From contig NZ_MTJN01000002.1 of NCBI RefSeq assembly GCF_002017865.1, forward strand, positions 1,860,001-1,924,000: a stretch of 64,000 nt of DNA, written 5' to 3'. The stretch comes from Rhodoferax fermentans. Lineage in GTDB: Bacteria; Pseudomonadota; Gammaproteobacteria; Burkholderiales; Burkholderiaceae_C. The notes beneath the pieces are model-generated. The model saw only the letters and a program-made list of their open reading frames with translations, was not told where the DNA came from and ran no database searches. A program made the translations under genes and the position numbers. This document shows, one piece after another, positions 54,371 through 62,495 of the stretch. Within the stretch, counting starts at the first letter, position 1. Each line of letters starts with the position of its first letter.

Positions 54371-55119
54371 GGGGCATTCATCTCAGGGGAGGAGTTTGGT
54401 TGGCGCCAGTCCTTGCGGATGACACCGTCTTCCATGCTCAGTACGCGGTCGGCATGCCGCACCAATCGAGGGTCATGGCTGACACACAGCACCGTGGTGC
54501 CGTGCACTCGAGCAATGCGGTGCAAAATATTGATGACGCGCTGGCCACTTTCGGCATCTAAAGCGCTCGTCGGTTCATCGGCAAACAACAGTTGAGGCTG
54601 TTTGGCAATGGCCCGAGCAATGGCCACTCGCTGTTTTTCGCCACCAGACAACTCTGCCGGACGCATGTGAGCCCGGTGCGACATATCCACCTCGTCGAGT
54701 GCGCGCTGAGCCCGTCTTTCACTCTCTTTGTCACCCAAGCCAAGGTAACCCAGTGGCAGCTGCACCTGCTCCAGCGCTGTGAGTGCCGGAAACAGGTTGA
54801 AACCCTGAAAGACGAAGCCAGTGTGGTGCAGCCGAAAACGCTCCAGCGCACGGGTACTGAACTGTCCGAGGTCTTCGCCGAGCGCCATCGCTTGACCTGC
54901 GTCGGGGCTTTGTAGCCCCGACAACAAAGACAGCAGCGTGCTCTTGCCACAGCCCGACGGGCCTGAAATAAGCGTCAGTTCCGCAGGATAGATGGCGACC
55001 GAGAGACCATGCAGCACGGGGACGGTCATCAGTCCTGAAACGAACGATTTGTACAACCGGGTTGCCTGCAGGCTGGGGGCCATCGCAATAGGAGGGTCGG
55101 AGGACAAGGTGTTTTTCAT
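54367..55119 (-). CDS. ABC transporter ATP-binding protein (MacB/LolD-like)
   Basis: A 250-residue ATPase with GPSGCGKST (Walker A, about 55-63), LSGGEKQRVAIARA (signature), LLFADEPTSALD (Walker B) and VSHDPRLV (H-loop), the features of the LolD/MacB/DevA group. The N-terminal ~16 residues look like an extension; an inner ATG exists but the ATGA overlap with the permease supports the long form. It powers the FtsX-type permease encoded just upstream. Confidence 0.93.
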   Translation of the reverse strand: MKNTLSSDPPIAMAPSLQATRLYKSFVSGLMTVPVLHGLSVAIYPAELTLISGPSGCGKSTLLSLLSGLQSPDAGQAMALGEDLGQFSTRALERFRLHHTGFVFQGFNLFPALTALEQVQLPLGYLGLGDKESERRAQRALDEVDMSHRAHMRPAELSGGEKQRVAIARAIAKQPQLLFADEPTSALDAESGQRVINILHRIARVHGTTVLCVSHDPRLVRHADRVLSMEDGVIRKDWRQPNSSPEMNAP

Positions 55120-56249
55120 CGCAAAAGCAAAGCAGGTTCAGCGCGCAGCAAACCCCGAACAGCGAAGATGCCGGAGAACAAGGCCACAAGACCGATCAGC
55201 AAGGCGCATGCCACAGCCACAGCGGGGGTCATGGCCACAGGTACACCATAGACAGAGGCCAGACCAAGCAGAGCGGCGCTGGCAACTCCTGCGAGCACCA
55301 AGCCCAGGCCACCAATCCAGCACGCCTGCTCGATTACCAGCCGCGCCAAGGCAGCACGGCTGGCCCCCAGTGCGTTCAGCACAGCGTACTCACGTGCGGT
55401 GCCTGCAACGACAGCCATCAGCGATTGGCTGGTGACGACCGTGCCCACCAGACAGACAACAATGGCCATGAAGAGCACAGCCACCCCAGCGCCGGTATCA
55501 AACATCCAATAGTGCTGTGAGCGCAGAGCGAACTGCTCTGCCGTCCAGACTTCAAACGGCCCAAATCCTGCGCTGCCCTCTTGGGCCAAGTGGGCTTGCG
55601 TGGCTTGTGCAGGGCCGAGTGTTCGCGCAACCAGGTAAGTGGTGCCAGACGCAGCGTCGACTCCGCCAATCTTGCGGGCGGTGTCCAGTGAGGCCAGCAC
55701 GTTGATGCCACCCAAGCCGCGTAGCCCATCGACGGCGGCCACAACACGTACGCGGTGGCCGTTGATCCAGGCGGTCTGGTCAACCTGGACCCCAAGGGCA
55801 TCCAGATCTGCCCAATCCACAAGGACGGCGCCTGGTTCACGCAACGCCTCGCGCTGCCAGCGGGTGATGAGGCGCGCAAACAGCATGCCGTCAGGTGCCG
55901 TACGGATACCAGAGAGATAGACGGAAATGCCCCCCTCTCCAGCCCGCGCACTGTGCCAGTCGCCATCCACCCATTGATAGGGTTCCACCGCAGCGATAGA
56001 GGGATCCATGCGCAGACGCACTTCGACATCGGGACTAATGGTGCGCCCAAAGTTCACGCTTTGAGTACCTGGGTAGCCAGTCCAGAGGTCTGCGGTGGAG
56101 GCCTTCACATAGATCGCCGCACTGTCAAAGATGCCAAGTACCAGCGCCGCTTGCACCACCAACAGCAGGCCCGAGAAGCCCACAGCAAATACAGCGGGTA
56201 CAAAACGACGCCATTCATAAACCAGTGTTTTGCGTGCGAGTGGAATCAT
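55116..56249 (-). CDS. FtsX-like ABC permease (DevC/MacB class)
   Basis: A 377-residue permease with the MacB topology: one N-terminal helix (about 17-38), a large periplasmic domain (about 40-255), then three C-terminal helices (about 258-285, 312-335, 343-370), including VVTSQSLMAVVAGTAREYAVLNALGA, the typical FtsX cytoplasmic turn. The ATPase is a separate protein, as in DevBCA. It is joined by ATGA overlaps to the outer-membrane factor gene and the ATPase gene. MacB-type pumps extrude peptides, siderophores or amphiphiles from the periplasm. Confidence 0.9.
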   Translation of the reverse strand: MIPLARKTLVYEWRRFVPAVFAVGFSGLLLVVQAALVLGIFDSAAIYVKASTADLWTGYPGTQSVNFGRTISPDVEVRLRMDPSIAAVEPYQWVDGDWHSARAGEGGISVYLSGIRTAPDGMLFARLITRWQREALREPGAVLVDWADLDALGVQVDQTAWINGHRVRVVAAVDGLRGLGGINVLASLDTARKIGGVDAASGTTYLVARTLGPAQATQAHLAQEGSAGFGPFEVWTAEQFALRSQHYWMFDTGAGVAVLFMAIVVCLVGTVVTSQSLMAVVAGTAREYAVLNALGASRAALARLVIEQACWIGGLGLVLAGVASAALLGLASVYGVPVAMTPAVAVACALLIGLVALFSGIFAVRGLLRAEPALLLR

Positions 56250-57697
56250 GGCAATGTCGCGGCGTGGGCTGGGTCTTCTGACTCAGACTTTGGTAGCGGA
56301 GCTCCACCCAAGGCCTTGTAAAGCGCAACGAAGGCCAGCGCACGTGCGCTCAGGGCCATATCCAGCTCTGCCAGTGATTGCTGTTGGGCGCGCTGACGTG
56401 CCAGTGTGTCGTACTCGCTGGTCAAGCCCAGCCGGGCCTGTGTTTGCGCAGCTGTTGTGCGCTCACCCAACAAAGTGGCAGCTTGGGTCAGAGCATCAAC
56501 ACGAACTTGTTGGGCCGACAGTGCAGCAAGCGCTCCTTCAGTTTCTGCAATGCCATGGTGGACAGCACGACGGTAGTTGATCAGCGCTGCGTTCAGGTTT
56601 TCTTGCCGGATATCCACCTGAGTGCGGCGACGCCCCCAGTCAAAAAGCGGGATGTCGATGATCGGGCCGATCGCGGGTGCGTTGTCACTCCTGGTGCGAA
56701 AGTTGCGCGTGATGTTGTAGGCGTAGAGAAAAGACCCCCCAAGTGTGATGCGAGGGTAAAGCTCAGAGCGCGCCAACCCCAGTGCAGCAGCAGCCCTGTG
56801 CACCTCCGCCTCAGCAGCATGAACATCTGGCCGGGTACGCAACAAGTCAGCGGGCACCTGCGCCAGCGCGAACGGCGCCAGTGCGGGGAGAATGTGGTTG
56901 ACGGGGGTTTGGTGCCAGACTGGGTCGAGGGAGGTGCGACCCAACAGCACAGCCAGCGCCTGGGCTGCGTTGGCACTCGCCAGTTGCAGCAAGGCCTGTG
57001 TTGCACGCACCTGCTCGATCCGCAACCGCGCTTGGGTGACCTCATCTGCACTGCCCTGATGTGTGCGAACACGCACCTCGGCCAGCGATAACGCACGCTC
57101 ATCCAGAGCGGCCATCCGCTGCAGGTGAACGAGCTGCTGCTGGGCGGCACGCAAGTCCAGGTAGTTGCGTACAACGTCTGCGACAACCGACACACGCACA
57201 CCTTGCGTGTCGGCACCCGCAGCCGCAGCGACGGCCTGGGCTGCTTGCCGCGCACTTTGGGCTGCCCCAAAGAGGCCCAACTCCCAGACCATGTCGATGC
57301 TGGCGTGAAAGTAGGTGTCGGTGGCTGATATGTCTTGAAGGGTTTGTATATTGGCGCTCAGCGAGGGCAAATACTGTGCAGCAGTGCGGCCGGACGCCAG
57401 CCGGGCTTCACGCAATCGGCTCTGACTCAGCGCCAGATCCAGGTTGCTGGTATTGGCCTCTTGCACCAGGGCGTCCAGCACGGGATCGTTGAAGGCTTTC
57501 CACCAATTGCGCAGATCAACCACCGGCGCATCCGTGGGGGCGGGTTGCGTCCAGGCAGAAGGGACGGACGCAGTAGCCGTCGGAGTCGATACATCCGCGC
57601 TAGGCAATGCACAGCCCGTCAAAAGAGTGGACAACGTGGCATAGGCCACAAATAAGGGGTTGCGGTTCACGCGCAGACAAGTTGGATATAACGCCAT
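56246..57697 (-). CDS. TolC/NodT-family outer-membrane efflux lipoprotein
   Basis: A 483-residue outer-membrane factor with a lipobox LLTGCALP (Cys about 29), then two repeats of the OEP domain (coiled-coil helices and beta hairpins), with FGAAQSARQA in the first and LGLARSELYPRITLGGSF/FDWGRRRTQV in the second. It would form the trimeric exit channel of the pump encoded by the following three genes. It is the first gene of the nine-gene minus-strand operon, and its 189-bp upstream gap is shared with the response-regulator gene. Confidence 0.92.
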   Translation of the reverse strand: MALYPTCLRVNRNPLFVAYATLSTLLTGCALPSADVSTPTATASVPSAWTQPAPTDAPVVDLRNWWKAFNDPVLDALVQEANTSNLDLALSQSRLREARLASGRTAAQYLPSLSANIQTLQDISATDTYFHASIDMVWELGLFGAAQSARQAAQAVAAAAGADTQGVRVSVVADVVRNYLDLRAAQQQLVHLQRMAALDERALSLAEVRVRTHQGSADEVTQARLRIEQVRATQALLQLASANAAQALAVLLGRTSLDPVWHQTPVNHILPALAPFALAQVPADLLRTRPDVHAAEAEVHRAAAALGLARSELYPRITLGGSFLYAYNITRNFRTRSDNAPAIGPIIDIPLFDWGRRRTQVDIRQENLNAALINYRRAVHHGIAETEGALAALSAQQVRVDALTQAATLLGERTTAAQTQARLGLTSEYDTLARQRAQQQSLAELDMALSARALAFVALYKALGGAPLPKSESEDPAHAATLP

Positions 57698-57762
57698 ACC
57701 TTGCTAAGGAGATGCCGTCGTGTGGATAAGCTTGTATTTAAGCCGATGAAATTTGCGCAGTG

Positions 57763-57775
57763 ATGAACGCTTCAT
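57763..57775. promoter_or_regulatory. Small palindrome between the pump operon and the two-component system
   Basis: ATGAACGCTTCAT is a perfect 5-bp inverted repeat with a 3-bp centre; GATGAA occurs again at 57745-57750. It lies in the 189-bp divergent gap and could be a binding site for the adjacent OmpR-type regulator. Position is the only support. Confidence 0.3.
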
Positions 57776-57886
57776 GGAGATCGTGTGGAGGAGCTGGGGA
57801 TCGTGGGTCCTCATAGATAATTGACCGCGCCAGTGCCGTTTTGGGAATCACGCGCCGTGGTTTTGGCGATTTGTCTTTGGACTCTC

Positions 57887-58612
57887 ATGAACAGTTCCTC
57901 CTCTTTGCCTAGTCCGTTGGTTCTCGTTGTTGAGGATGAACCAGGCATATCCAGCATCTTGATGGCATACCTTGAACGTGATGGCCTGCGTGCCCAGCAT
58001 TCCGGCAACGGGTTGGAGGCTTTGCGGATGTTCCGGCAGCTGCGGCCCGACATGGTGCTGCTGGACATTCATATCCCCGGCATGGACGGTTTGGATGTTT
58101 TGCGAGCGATCCGCGAAGAGGGGCAAACACCGGTCATCATGGTGACTGCACTGGCCGACGATATCGACAAGCTGCTGGGCTTGCGTTTGGGGGCAGACGA
58201 TTACGTGGTCAAGCCCTTCAGTCCGCCCGAGGTGGTAGCGCGAGTGCGAGCCGTGCTACGACGCGCTCAGCCCCCGTCGGATGCCAAAGCTGCACAGCCA
58301 ATCCGCGCGGGGCGCATCGAAATCAATCAGGAAGCCCACGAGGCGCTGGCCTATACGGAGGATGGCCGGGCTGTGCCACTGCCCCTCACGCTGACAGAAT
58401 TCCGTTTGCTGGCTTGTCTGGCTGCACAACCCAGGCGCTGTTTCTCAAGATCTCATTTGATTGAAAACTGCCTGCCCGAAAGCGACGCGCTGGATCGCGT
58501 GATCGACTCACATTTGTCCAAACTGCGCCGCAAGCTGCAGCAGGCCGGACAGGGTGATTTGATTGAGACGGTGCGGGGTGTGGGGTATCGGCTGTGGCCT
58601 GGTGAACACTGA
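57887..58612 (+). CDS. OmpR-family response regulator
   Basis: A 241-residue regulator. The receiver domain has LVVEDEPG (acidic pair), the phosphoacceptor Asp in MVLLDIHIPGMDG (about 62) and the Lys in VVKPFSPPE (about 112). The winged-helix domain begins at about 140 and ends with the family signature VIDSHLSKLRRKLQ and VRGVGYRLW. ATG 57887 gives the clean receiver start; the gap upstream is shared with the pump operon. Its kinase follows 15 bp downstream. It likely controls the efflux/biosynthesis operon; AdeR/BaeR-type regulators do this for RND pumps. Confidence 0.92.
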   Translation: MNSSSSLPSPLVLVVEDEPGISSILMAYLERDGLRAQHSGNGLEALRMFRQLRPDMVLLDIHIPGMDGLDVLRAIREEGQTPVIMVTALADDIDKLLGLRLGADDYVVKPFSPPEVVARVRAVLRRAQPPSDAKAAQPIRAGRIEINQEAHEALAYTEDGRAVPLPLTLTEFRLLACLAAQPRRCFSRSHLIENCLPESDALDRVIDSHLSKLRRKLQQAGQGDLIETVRGVGYRLWPGEH

Positions 58613-58627
58613 GCGAGTTGGGTCGCC

Positions 58628-59800
58628 ATGAAATCACTGAAAGATTCTTTTTTTGGCCGCATCTGGGTTCGGCTCGGCTTGTACATTGCCGGGACCTTGC
58701 TGGCGACGATGGCCCTCTTGGCTGCAAGCCTGATGGTGTTCGAAGAGATTCAGTATCGCGATTTCTACCGGAGCCTGCCAAGTGCCGTGCGTGCAGAGAT
58801 AGATGAGTTGAACGAAAAAGGTCAGGAAGAAAGCCCTGAGGCCATGGTTATCTACGGCCAATACTGGCGAGGTGACATCTGGTTCAGTGAAAAATGGTCG
58901 CTCGCCCTCGGTCTGTTGATCTGCCTGCCTTTTGGCTTGGGGGTTGGTTTTTTTGTCTCGCGCCTGTTTTCGTACCCTTTGGCCTCCATGGCCGAGGTTG
59001 CCACCCGCGTTGCCGCCGGCGACTTCACCATGCGTGCTCAGCCTGGCCGCTACAGAGGCGAAATGGCGGACATGCTGACCCATTTCAACCAGATGATCGA
59101 CTCCTTGGAAAACATGGCGCGTGAGCGCAGAGCGACCACAGCATCGATCTCGCACGAGTTGCGCACGCCGCTGGCCGTGTTGCGTGCCCGCCTGTATGCC
59201 ATTTGTGACGGCGTCATCGAGGTCGACGCCAAGGAATCCAGCTTGCTGCTTGACCAAGTCGAGTATCTGGGGCGCTTGGTGGGAGACTTGCAGACCTTGT
59301 CGATGGCAGAGGCGGGCCGCCTGTCACTCAAGATGGCGCCTCTGGACTTGATCGCGCTGACACGTGGCGCATTGGCCAGTTATGCGGATCGCATTGCGCA
59401 ATATCACATGAGCTTGCAACTGCATCTGCCAGATGACTCTACCAAGGCCATCGTGAACGTAGATCCTGATCGCATGCGGCAGATTCTTTTCAACCTGCTG
59501 GAAAACGCGCTGCGACACGCCAAACAAGGCGGCTGGCTTGGTGTGGAAGTGACCGTCGATGATGCAGCTGATGAGGTGGTTATGCGTGTGAGTGACGCTG
59601 GCCCCGGCATGTCTGAAGACATGCTGGCGCGGCCCTTTCAGCGGTTTCCGCATGCACCAGGTCATGCCGGTGAGGGTCTGGGGTTGGGGTTGTCCATCGT
59701 TCAGGCATTGGTGGGGCGCCAGCATGGCACGGTCCAGGTCCACAATCGACCGGAAGGTGGAACGTGTTTTACAGTGCGCTTTCCTTCTGCTTTGGCGTAG
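58628..59800 (+). CDS. Sensor histidine kinase
   Basis: A 390-residue membrane histidine kinase with two helices (about 14-36 and 92-114) and a short periplasmic loop of about 55 residues, then HAMP (about 114-168), the dimerisation domain with the phosphoacceptor His in ASISHELRTPLAV (about 176) and the ATPase domain with NLLENALRHA (N box), DAGPGMSED (G1) and GEGLGLGLSIVQ (G2). It pairs with the regulator 15 bp upstream. The small sensor loop suggests that it detects a membrane or small-molecule cue, such as the exported product. Confidence 0.93.
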   Translation: MKSLKDSFFGRIWVRLGLYIAGTLLATMALLAASLMVFEEIQYRDFYRSLPSAVRAEIDELNEKGQEESPEAMVIYGQYWRGDIWFSEKWSLALGLLICLPFGLGVGFFVSRLFSYPLASMAEVATRVAAGDFTMRAQPGRYRGEMADMLTHFNQMIDSLENMARERRATTASISHELRTPLAVLRARLYAICDGVIEVDAKESSLLLDQVEYLGRLVGDLQTLSMAEAGRLSLKMAPLDLIALTRGALASYADRIAQYHMSLQLHLPDDSTKAIVNVDPDRMRQILFNLLENALRHAKQGGWLGVEVTVDDAADEVVMRVSDAGPGMSEDMLARPFQRFPHAPGHAGEGLGLGLSIVQALVGRQHGTVQVHNRPEGGTCFTVRFPSALA

Positions 59801-59870
59801 CGGCGCAGTGGTTACCCAGTGTCCGCACCCTCAAACGAGGTTCTGGTCGCACCTCGACACGTCGCGCCGA

Positions 59871-60374
59871 TCAGTCGGGTAGCCAGGCCCGCAAATCCAG
59901 CTCCAGAAACAGGGTGCCTTCAATCGGGTTGAACACATACCCGGGCACCGGCACAAAACCCATGGAGGCGTAGAGGGCCCGCGCGGCGCTCATGCTCGGC
60001 AGCGTGTCCAGGCGGATGGCGCGGTAACCGGCCTCTTTCGCCACCGTGCAGATCACCTGCGCCAGCCGCCGCCCCAGCTGCTGGCCACGTGCCACCGGGC
60101 GCAGGTACAGGCGCTTCATTTCACACAGACCATCTTCCAACGGGCGCAGACCCACACAACCCAGCGCCTGGCCATCGGCCCAAGCCAGCAGCAGACGACC
60201 CTGGGGTGCGGCGTAAGCGCCGGGCAAACCGGCCAGCTCCGCCTCAAAATTCTGGAAACACAGGCTGACACCCAGGCTGGCCTGGTACTCACGCAGCATC
60301 TCGCGCGCCAGACTCAGGTGTTCTGGGAAGCGGGCGTCGCAGATGTCGGCCACAGGCAGCAGCGTTGTGCTCAT
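59871..60374 (-). CDS. GNAT family N-acetyltransferase
   Basis: A 167-residue GNAT acetyltransferase with the acetyl-CoA loop VARGQQLGRRLAQ (motif A, about 96-108) preceded by MKRLYLRP. ATG 60374 overlaps the stop of the hemerythrin gene (ATGA), so the two are coupled and probably cotranscribed. Substrate unknown. It is separate from the cluster that ends at 59800, with a 70-bp gap in convergent orientation. Confidence 0.87.
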   Translation of the reverse strand: MSTTLLPVADICDARFPEHLSLAREMLREYQASLGVSLCFQNFEAELAGLPGAYAAPQGRLLLAWADGQALGCVGLRPLEDGLCEMKRLYLRPVARGQQLGRRLAQVICTVAKEAGYRAIRLDTLPSMSAARALYASMGFVPVPGYVFNPIEGTLFLELDLRAWLPD

Positions 60375-60856
60375 TTGTGTCCAAAAAAGCGTGCAAAAAA
60401 ACCGCCTGGTTTGGGTGCAGCTGCCTGATGCACCACCGGGCTGCTGTGCACCGGCTGGCTGGTGAGCCATTTACCAAAGCGCAGGTCATGCGTCATGATG
60501 TGGCCAATCAACCATTTGTTCAGAAACTTTCGCATCTCCTGCACCCGATCTTCGGACCAGGCCTGGTCACTGCCCAAAAACTCGGCCACTTGCGCGGCAA
60601 ACTCTTCGTGCAATTTCAGATGCTGCTCAAAGGCCGGGTAGCCGCTTTTTTCCATCAGCGCCTGCTCGTTGGAAAAATGGGTGACCACATAGTTCAGCAG
60701 TTCGTCCACCGTGTGGTCGACCGAAGCCAGGTTGAGCGCGCGCACCAGGGTGAACAGCTGTCGGTGCTCCTGATCGACTTGGTCGATGCCGATTTTGAAC
60801 CCGTCGCGCCATTCGATCACGAACGGCGCTCTCGTGGGAGTTGTCTCTGGTGCCAT
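60371..60856 (-). CDS. Bacteriohemerythrin
   Basis: A 161-residue O2-binding di-iron protein of the hemerythrin family. The ligands are seen as H in DQEHRQLF, H and E in HFSNEQALM, H in HLKLHEEF and HIMTHD. A Lys/Phe-rich tail follows (FFARFFGHK). Such proteins deliver or sense oxygen or NO. The ATG 60856 (MAPETTP) was chosen; a TTG further upstream is less likely. It overlaps the GNAT gene downstream by 4 bp. Confidence 0.92.
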   Translation of the reverse strand: MAPETTPTRAPFVIEWRDGFKIGIDQVDQEHRQLFTLVRALNLASVDHTVDELLNYVVTHFSNEQALMEKSGYPAFEQHLKLHEEFAAQVAEFLGSDQAWSEDRVQEMRKFLNKWLIGHIMTHDLRFGKWLTSQPVHSSPVVHQAAAPKPGGFFARFFGHK

Positions 60857-61088
60857 GCGGTATTGCCCCTTCCAACGAACACGTGTGATGGGCAAATCCT
60901 ACATCAGACACCAAGGGTTTCCCCAAACCATCGGGGTGAAACCGCTGGGCGCCTCAAACCAAGCGCCTGCAGAGGAGCAAAGATCTACATGGGGACTGTT
61001 CAAATCAAGCGGGCAGGGCCAGAATCTGTGGCCAAACGAGACCACTTATGGTTCTGGTGTCGTTGCCAACCTGATTCGCCTGATCTTT

Positions 61089-61451
61089 ATGTCACCACTT
61101 GAAGCCAGAAAAATCATTGGTGCGCTCGCCAATGGCATTGACCCCGAAACGGGAGAGATCCTCCCCGCTCAGAGTGCGATCAACAGTCCGCAGGTGGTTC
61201 GTGCACTCTTCGTCGCCGTTCAGGCCCTTGACAAGGCAGTCAAGCGCGCTGAACGCGATGAAGCACTTCCTGGCAACGCGGGACGCTCCTGGTCAGACAC
61301 TGAAGATAGCGAACTTCTCAAGGCCTTTGACGCAGGAGCACAAGTCAAAGCAATCGCGGCGAAGCATGGTCGCACTCTGGGCGCCATCACTTCTCGTCTT
61401 GTCCGGCTCGGAAGAATCACTGACCGTGCGGAAATAGCTTCCGGGTCTTAA
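61089..61451 (+). CDS. Small SANT/Myb-like hypothetical protein
   Basis: A 120-residue protein. The first half (MSPLEARKIIGALANGIDPETGE...) is a small acidic helical region, and the second half (GRSWSDTEDSELLKAFDAGA, then AAKHGRTLGAITSRLVRLG) reads as a SANT/Myb-like or wHTH DNA-binding motif. I do not know the function. It follows a 232-bp gap after the hemerythrin promoter side, within which I see no other gene. The high A/T share in its DNA suggests it may be less ancient in this genome than its neighbours (by eye). Confidence 0.65.
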   Translation: MSPLEARKIIGALANGIDPETGEILPAQSAINSPQVVRALFVAVQALDKAVKRAERDEALPGNAGRSWSDTEDSELLKAFDAGAQVKAIAAKHGRTLGAITSRLVRLGRITDRAEIASGS

Positions 61452-61486
61452 AAAACCGCGCAACCAGGACCCATTAGGTCTTCAAG

Positions 61487-61512
61487 GAGATGGCGCGATG
61501 AGCGCCAATCTC
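61487..61512. terminator. Hairpin between convergent genes
   Basis: GAGATGGCGC (61487-61496) and GCGCCAATCTC (61502-61512) form a 10-bp stem with one bulged base and a 5-base loop. It lies between the SANT-like gene and the mutarotase gene and can end transcription from both sides. Confidence 0.5.
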
Positions 61513-61525
61513 TCAGCCCCTTCCT

Positions 61526-62419
61526 TTATTCCACCGAAATCGTCGCTGCCAGTGTGTGCACGCCGCCAGCCGGGATGCTGATGGTGTCTGGGCCCGCGTT
61601 GCAGGTTTCCACACACAACATCTGGCGGTGTTCACCAGCAGCCATGTCGACGATGTTTTTTTCCTTTTCTGACCAGGGGTTCCAGACCACGGTGCTGGCG
61701 CTGCCCTGTTTGGTTATGCGGATGCGGCGGCCTGTCACGCCGTCCACAATCACGCTGTCGGCGGTGGTGTCGGTGTAGATGCGGTCGGTTTCGCCGGTGA
61801 ACACCACGTCGCCCTCTTGCTGGCAGACGGCAAAGTTCTGTACCTTGTTAATGTAGCTGCCACCGGCCAAGCCCTGCACCGTGGTCTGGTGGATGTCGCT
61901 GGTGGCAAAGTAGGTGTGCAAAGCCTGGTTGATGCTCAACGGTGTCGCGCCTGTGTTGCGGGTGGTCAGTGCGATGGTGAGCGTGCTGCCGACGGTGACG
62001 ACCAGCTCCAGGTCAAAAGCAAAATCCCACAGCGCGCGGGTGCTGGCGTCGTCGCTGATGCCCAGACGCAGCACCAGCTGGCCGCTAGCGTCCAACTCGG
62101 CACCACGCACTTGCCAGACCATGGTGCGCACAAAACCATGCATGGGCTTGTCGGCCAACGGGCCAAACCAGGGCCAGCACAGTGGCACACCGCCACGCAC
62201 GGGTTTGCCCAGTTCAAAAATCGCCGCTTTGGAGACCCAGATCACCGGCGCCTGCCCGGCGGGCTGCCAGCTCAGCACATGGGCGCCGTGCAACGCGACG
62301 CTGGCGGTGGCCAGCGAGGTGCTGATTTCGGCCACCGGCAGGCCGGGGATGGCTTCGGTGAAACGCAGGGCATTGGGCACAGCGAAGTTGGTGTTCAGGG
62401 TGTTGAGCGTTTGTGTCAT
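61526..62419 (-). CDS. D-hexose-6-phosphate mutarotase (YeaD-like)
   Basis: Aldose-1-epimerase-like protein of 297 residues, of the YeaD/YMR099c group that interconverts alpha and beta glucose-6-phosphate. It has LHGAHVLSWQPAG (about 43-55), GGVPLCWPWFGP (about 76-87), HGFVRTMVWQV, LHTYFATSD with the catalytic His and WNPWSEKEK near the end. It stands alone on the minus strand. Confidence 0.92.
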   Translation of the reverse strand: MTQTLNTLNTNFAVPNALRFTEAIPGLPVAEISTSLATASVALHGAHVLSWQPAGQAPVIWVSKAAIFELGKPVRGGVPLCWPWFGPLADKPMHGFVRTMVWQVRGAELDASGQLVLRLGISDDASTRALWDFAFDLELVVTVGSTLTIALTTRNTGATPLSINQALHTYFATSDIHQTTVQGLAGGSYINKVQNFAVCQQEGDVVFTGETDRIYTDTTADSVIVDGVTGRRIRITKQGSASTVVWNPWSEKEKNIVDMAAGEHRQMLCVETCNAGPDTISIPAGGVHTLAATISVE

Positions 62420-62455
62420 GGTAAAGACCTGGGTTGAGTAAATTTACAAAAAGAG

Positions 62456-62495
62456 AGCATCAAGCTCAATGGTTATAAGGGCCAGAGGCCGAAAT
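62456..62495 (+). repeat. Dispersed element forming the 3' end of a hydrolase gene
   Basis: AGCATCAAGCTCAATGG, then TTATAAGGGCCAGAGGCCG. The last nine codons and the stop of the alpha/beta hydrolase gene (62466-62495 on the minus strand) are inside this element, so the element supplies the C-terminus ISASGPYNH. The AAGGGCCAGAGGCC block is intact; the hairpin partner is eroded. Confidence 0.72.
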
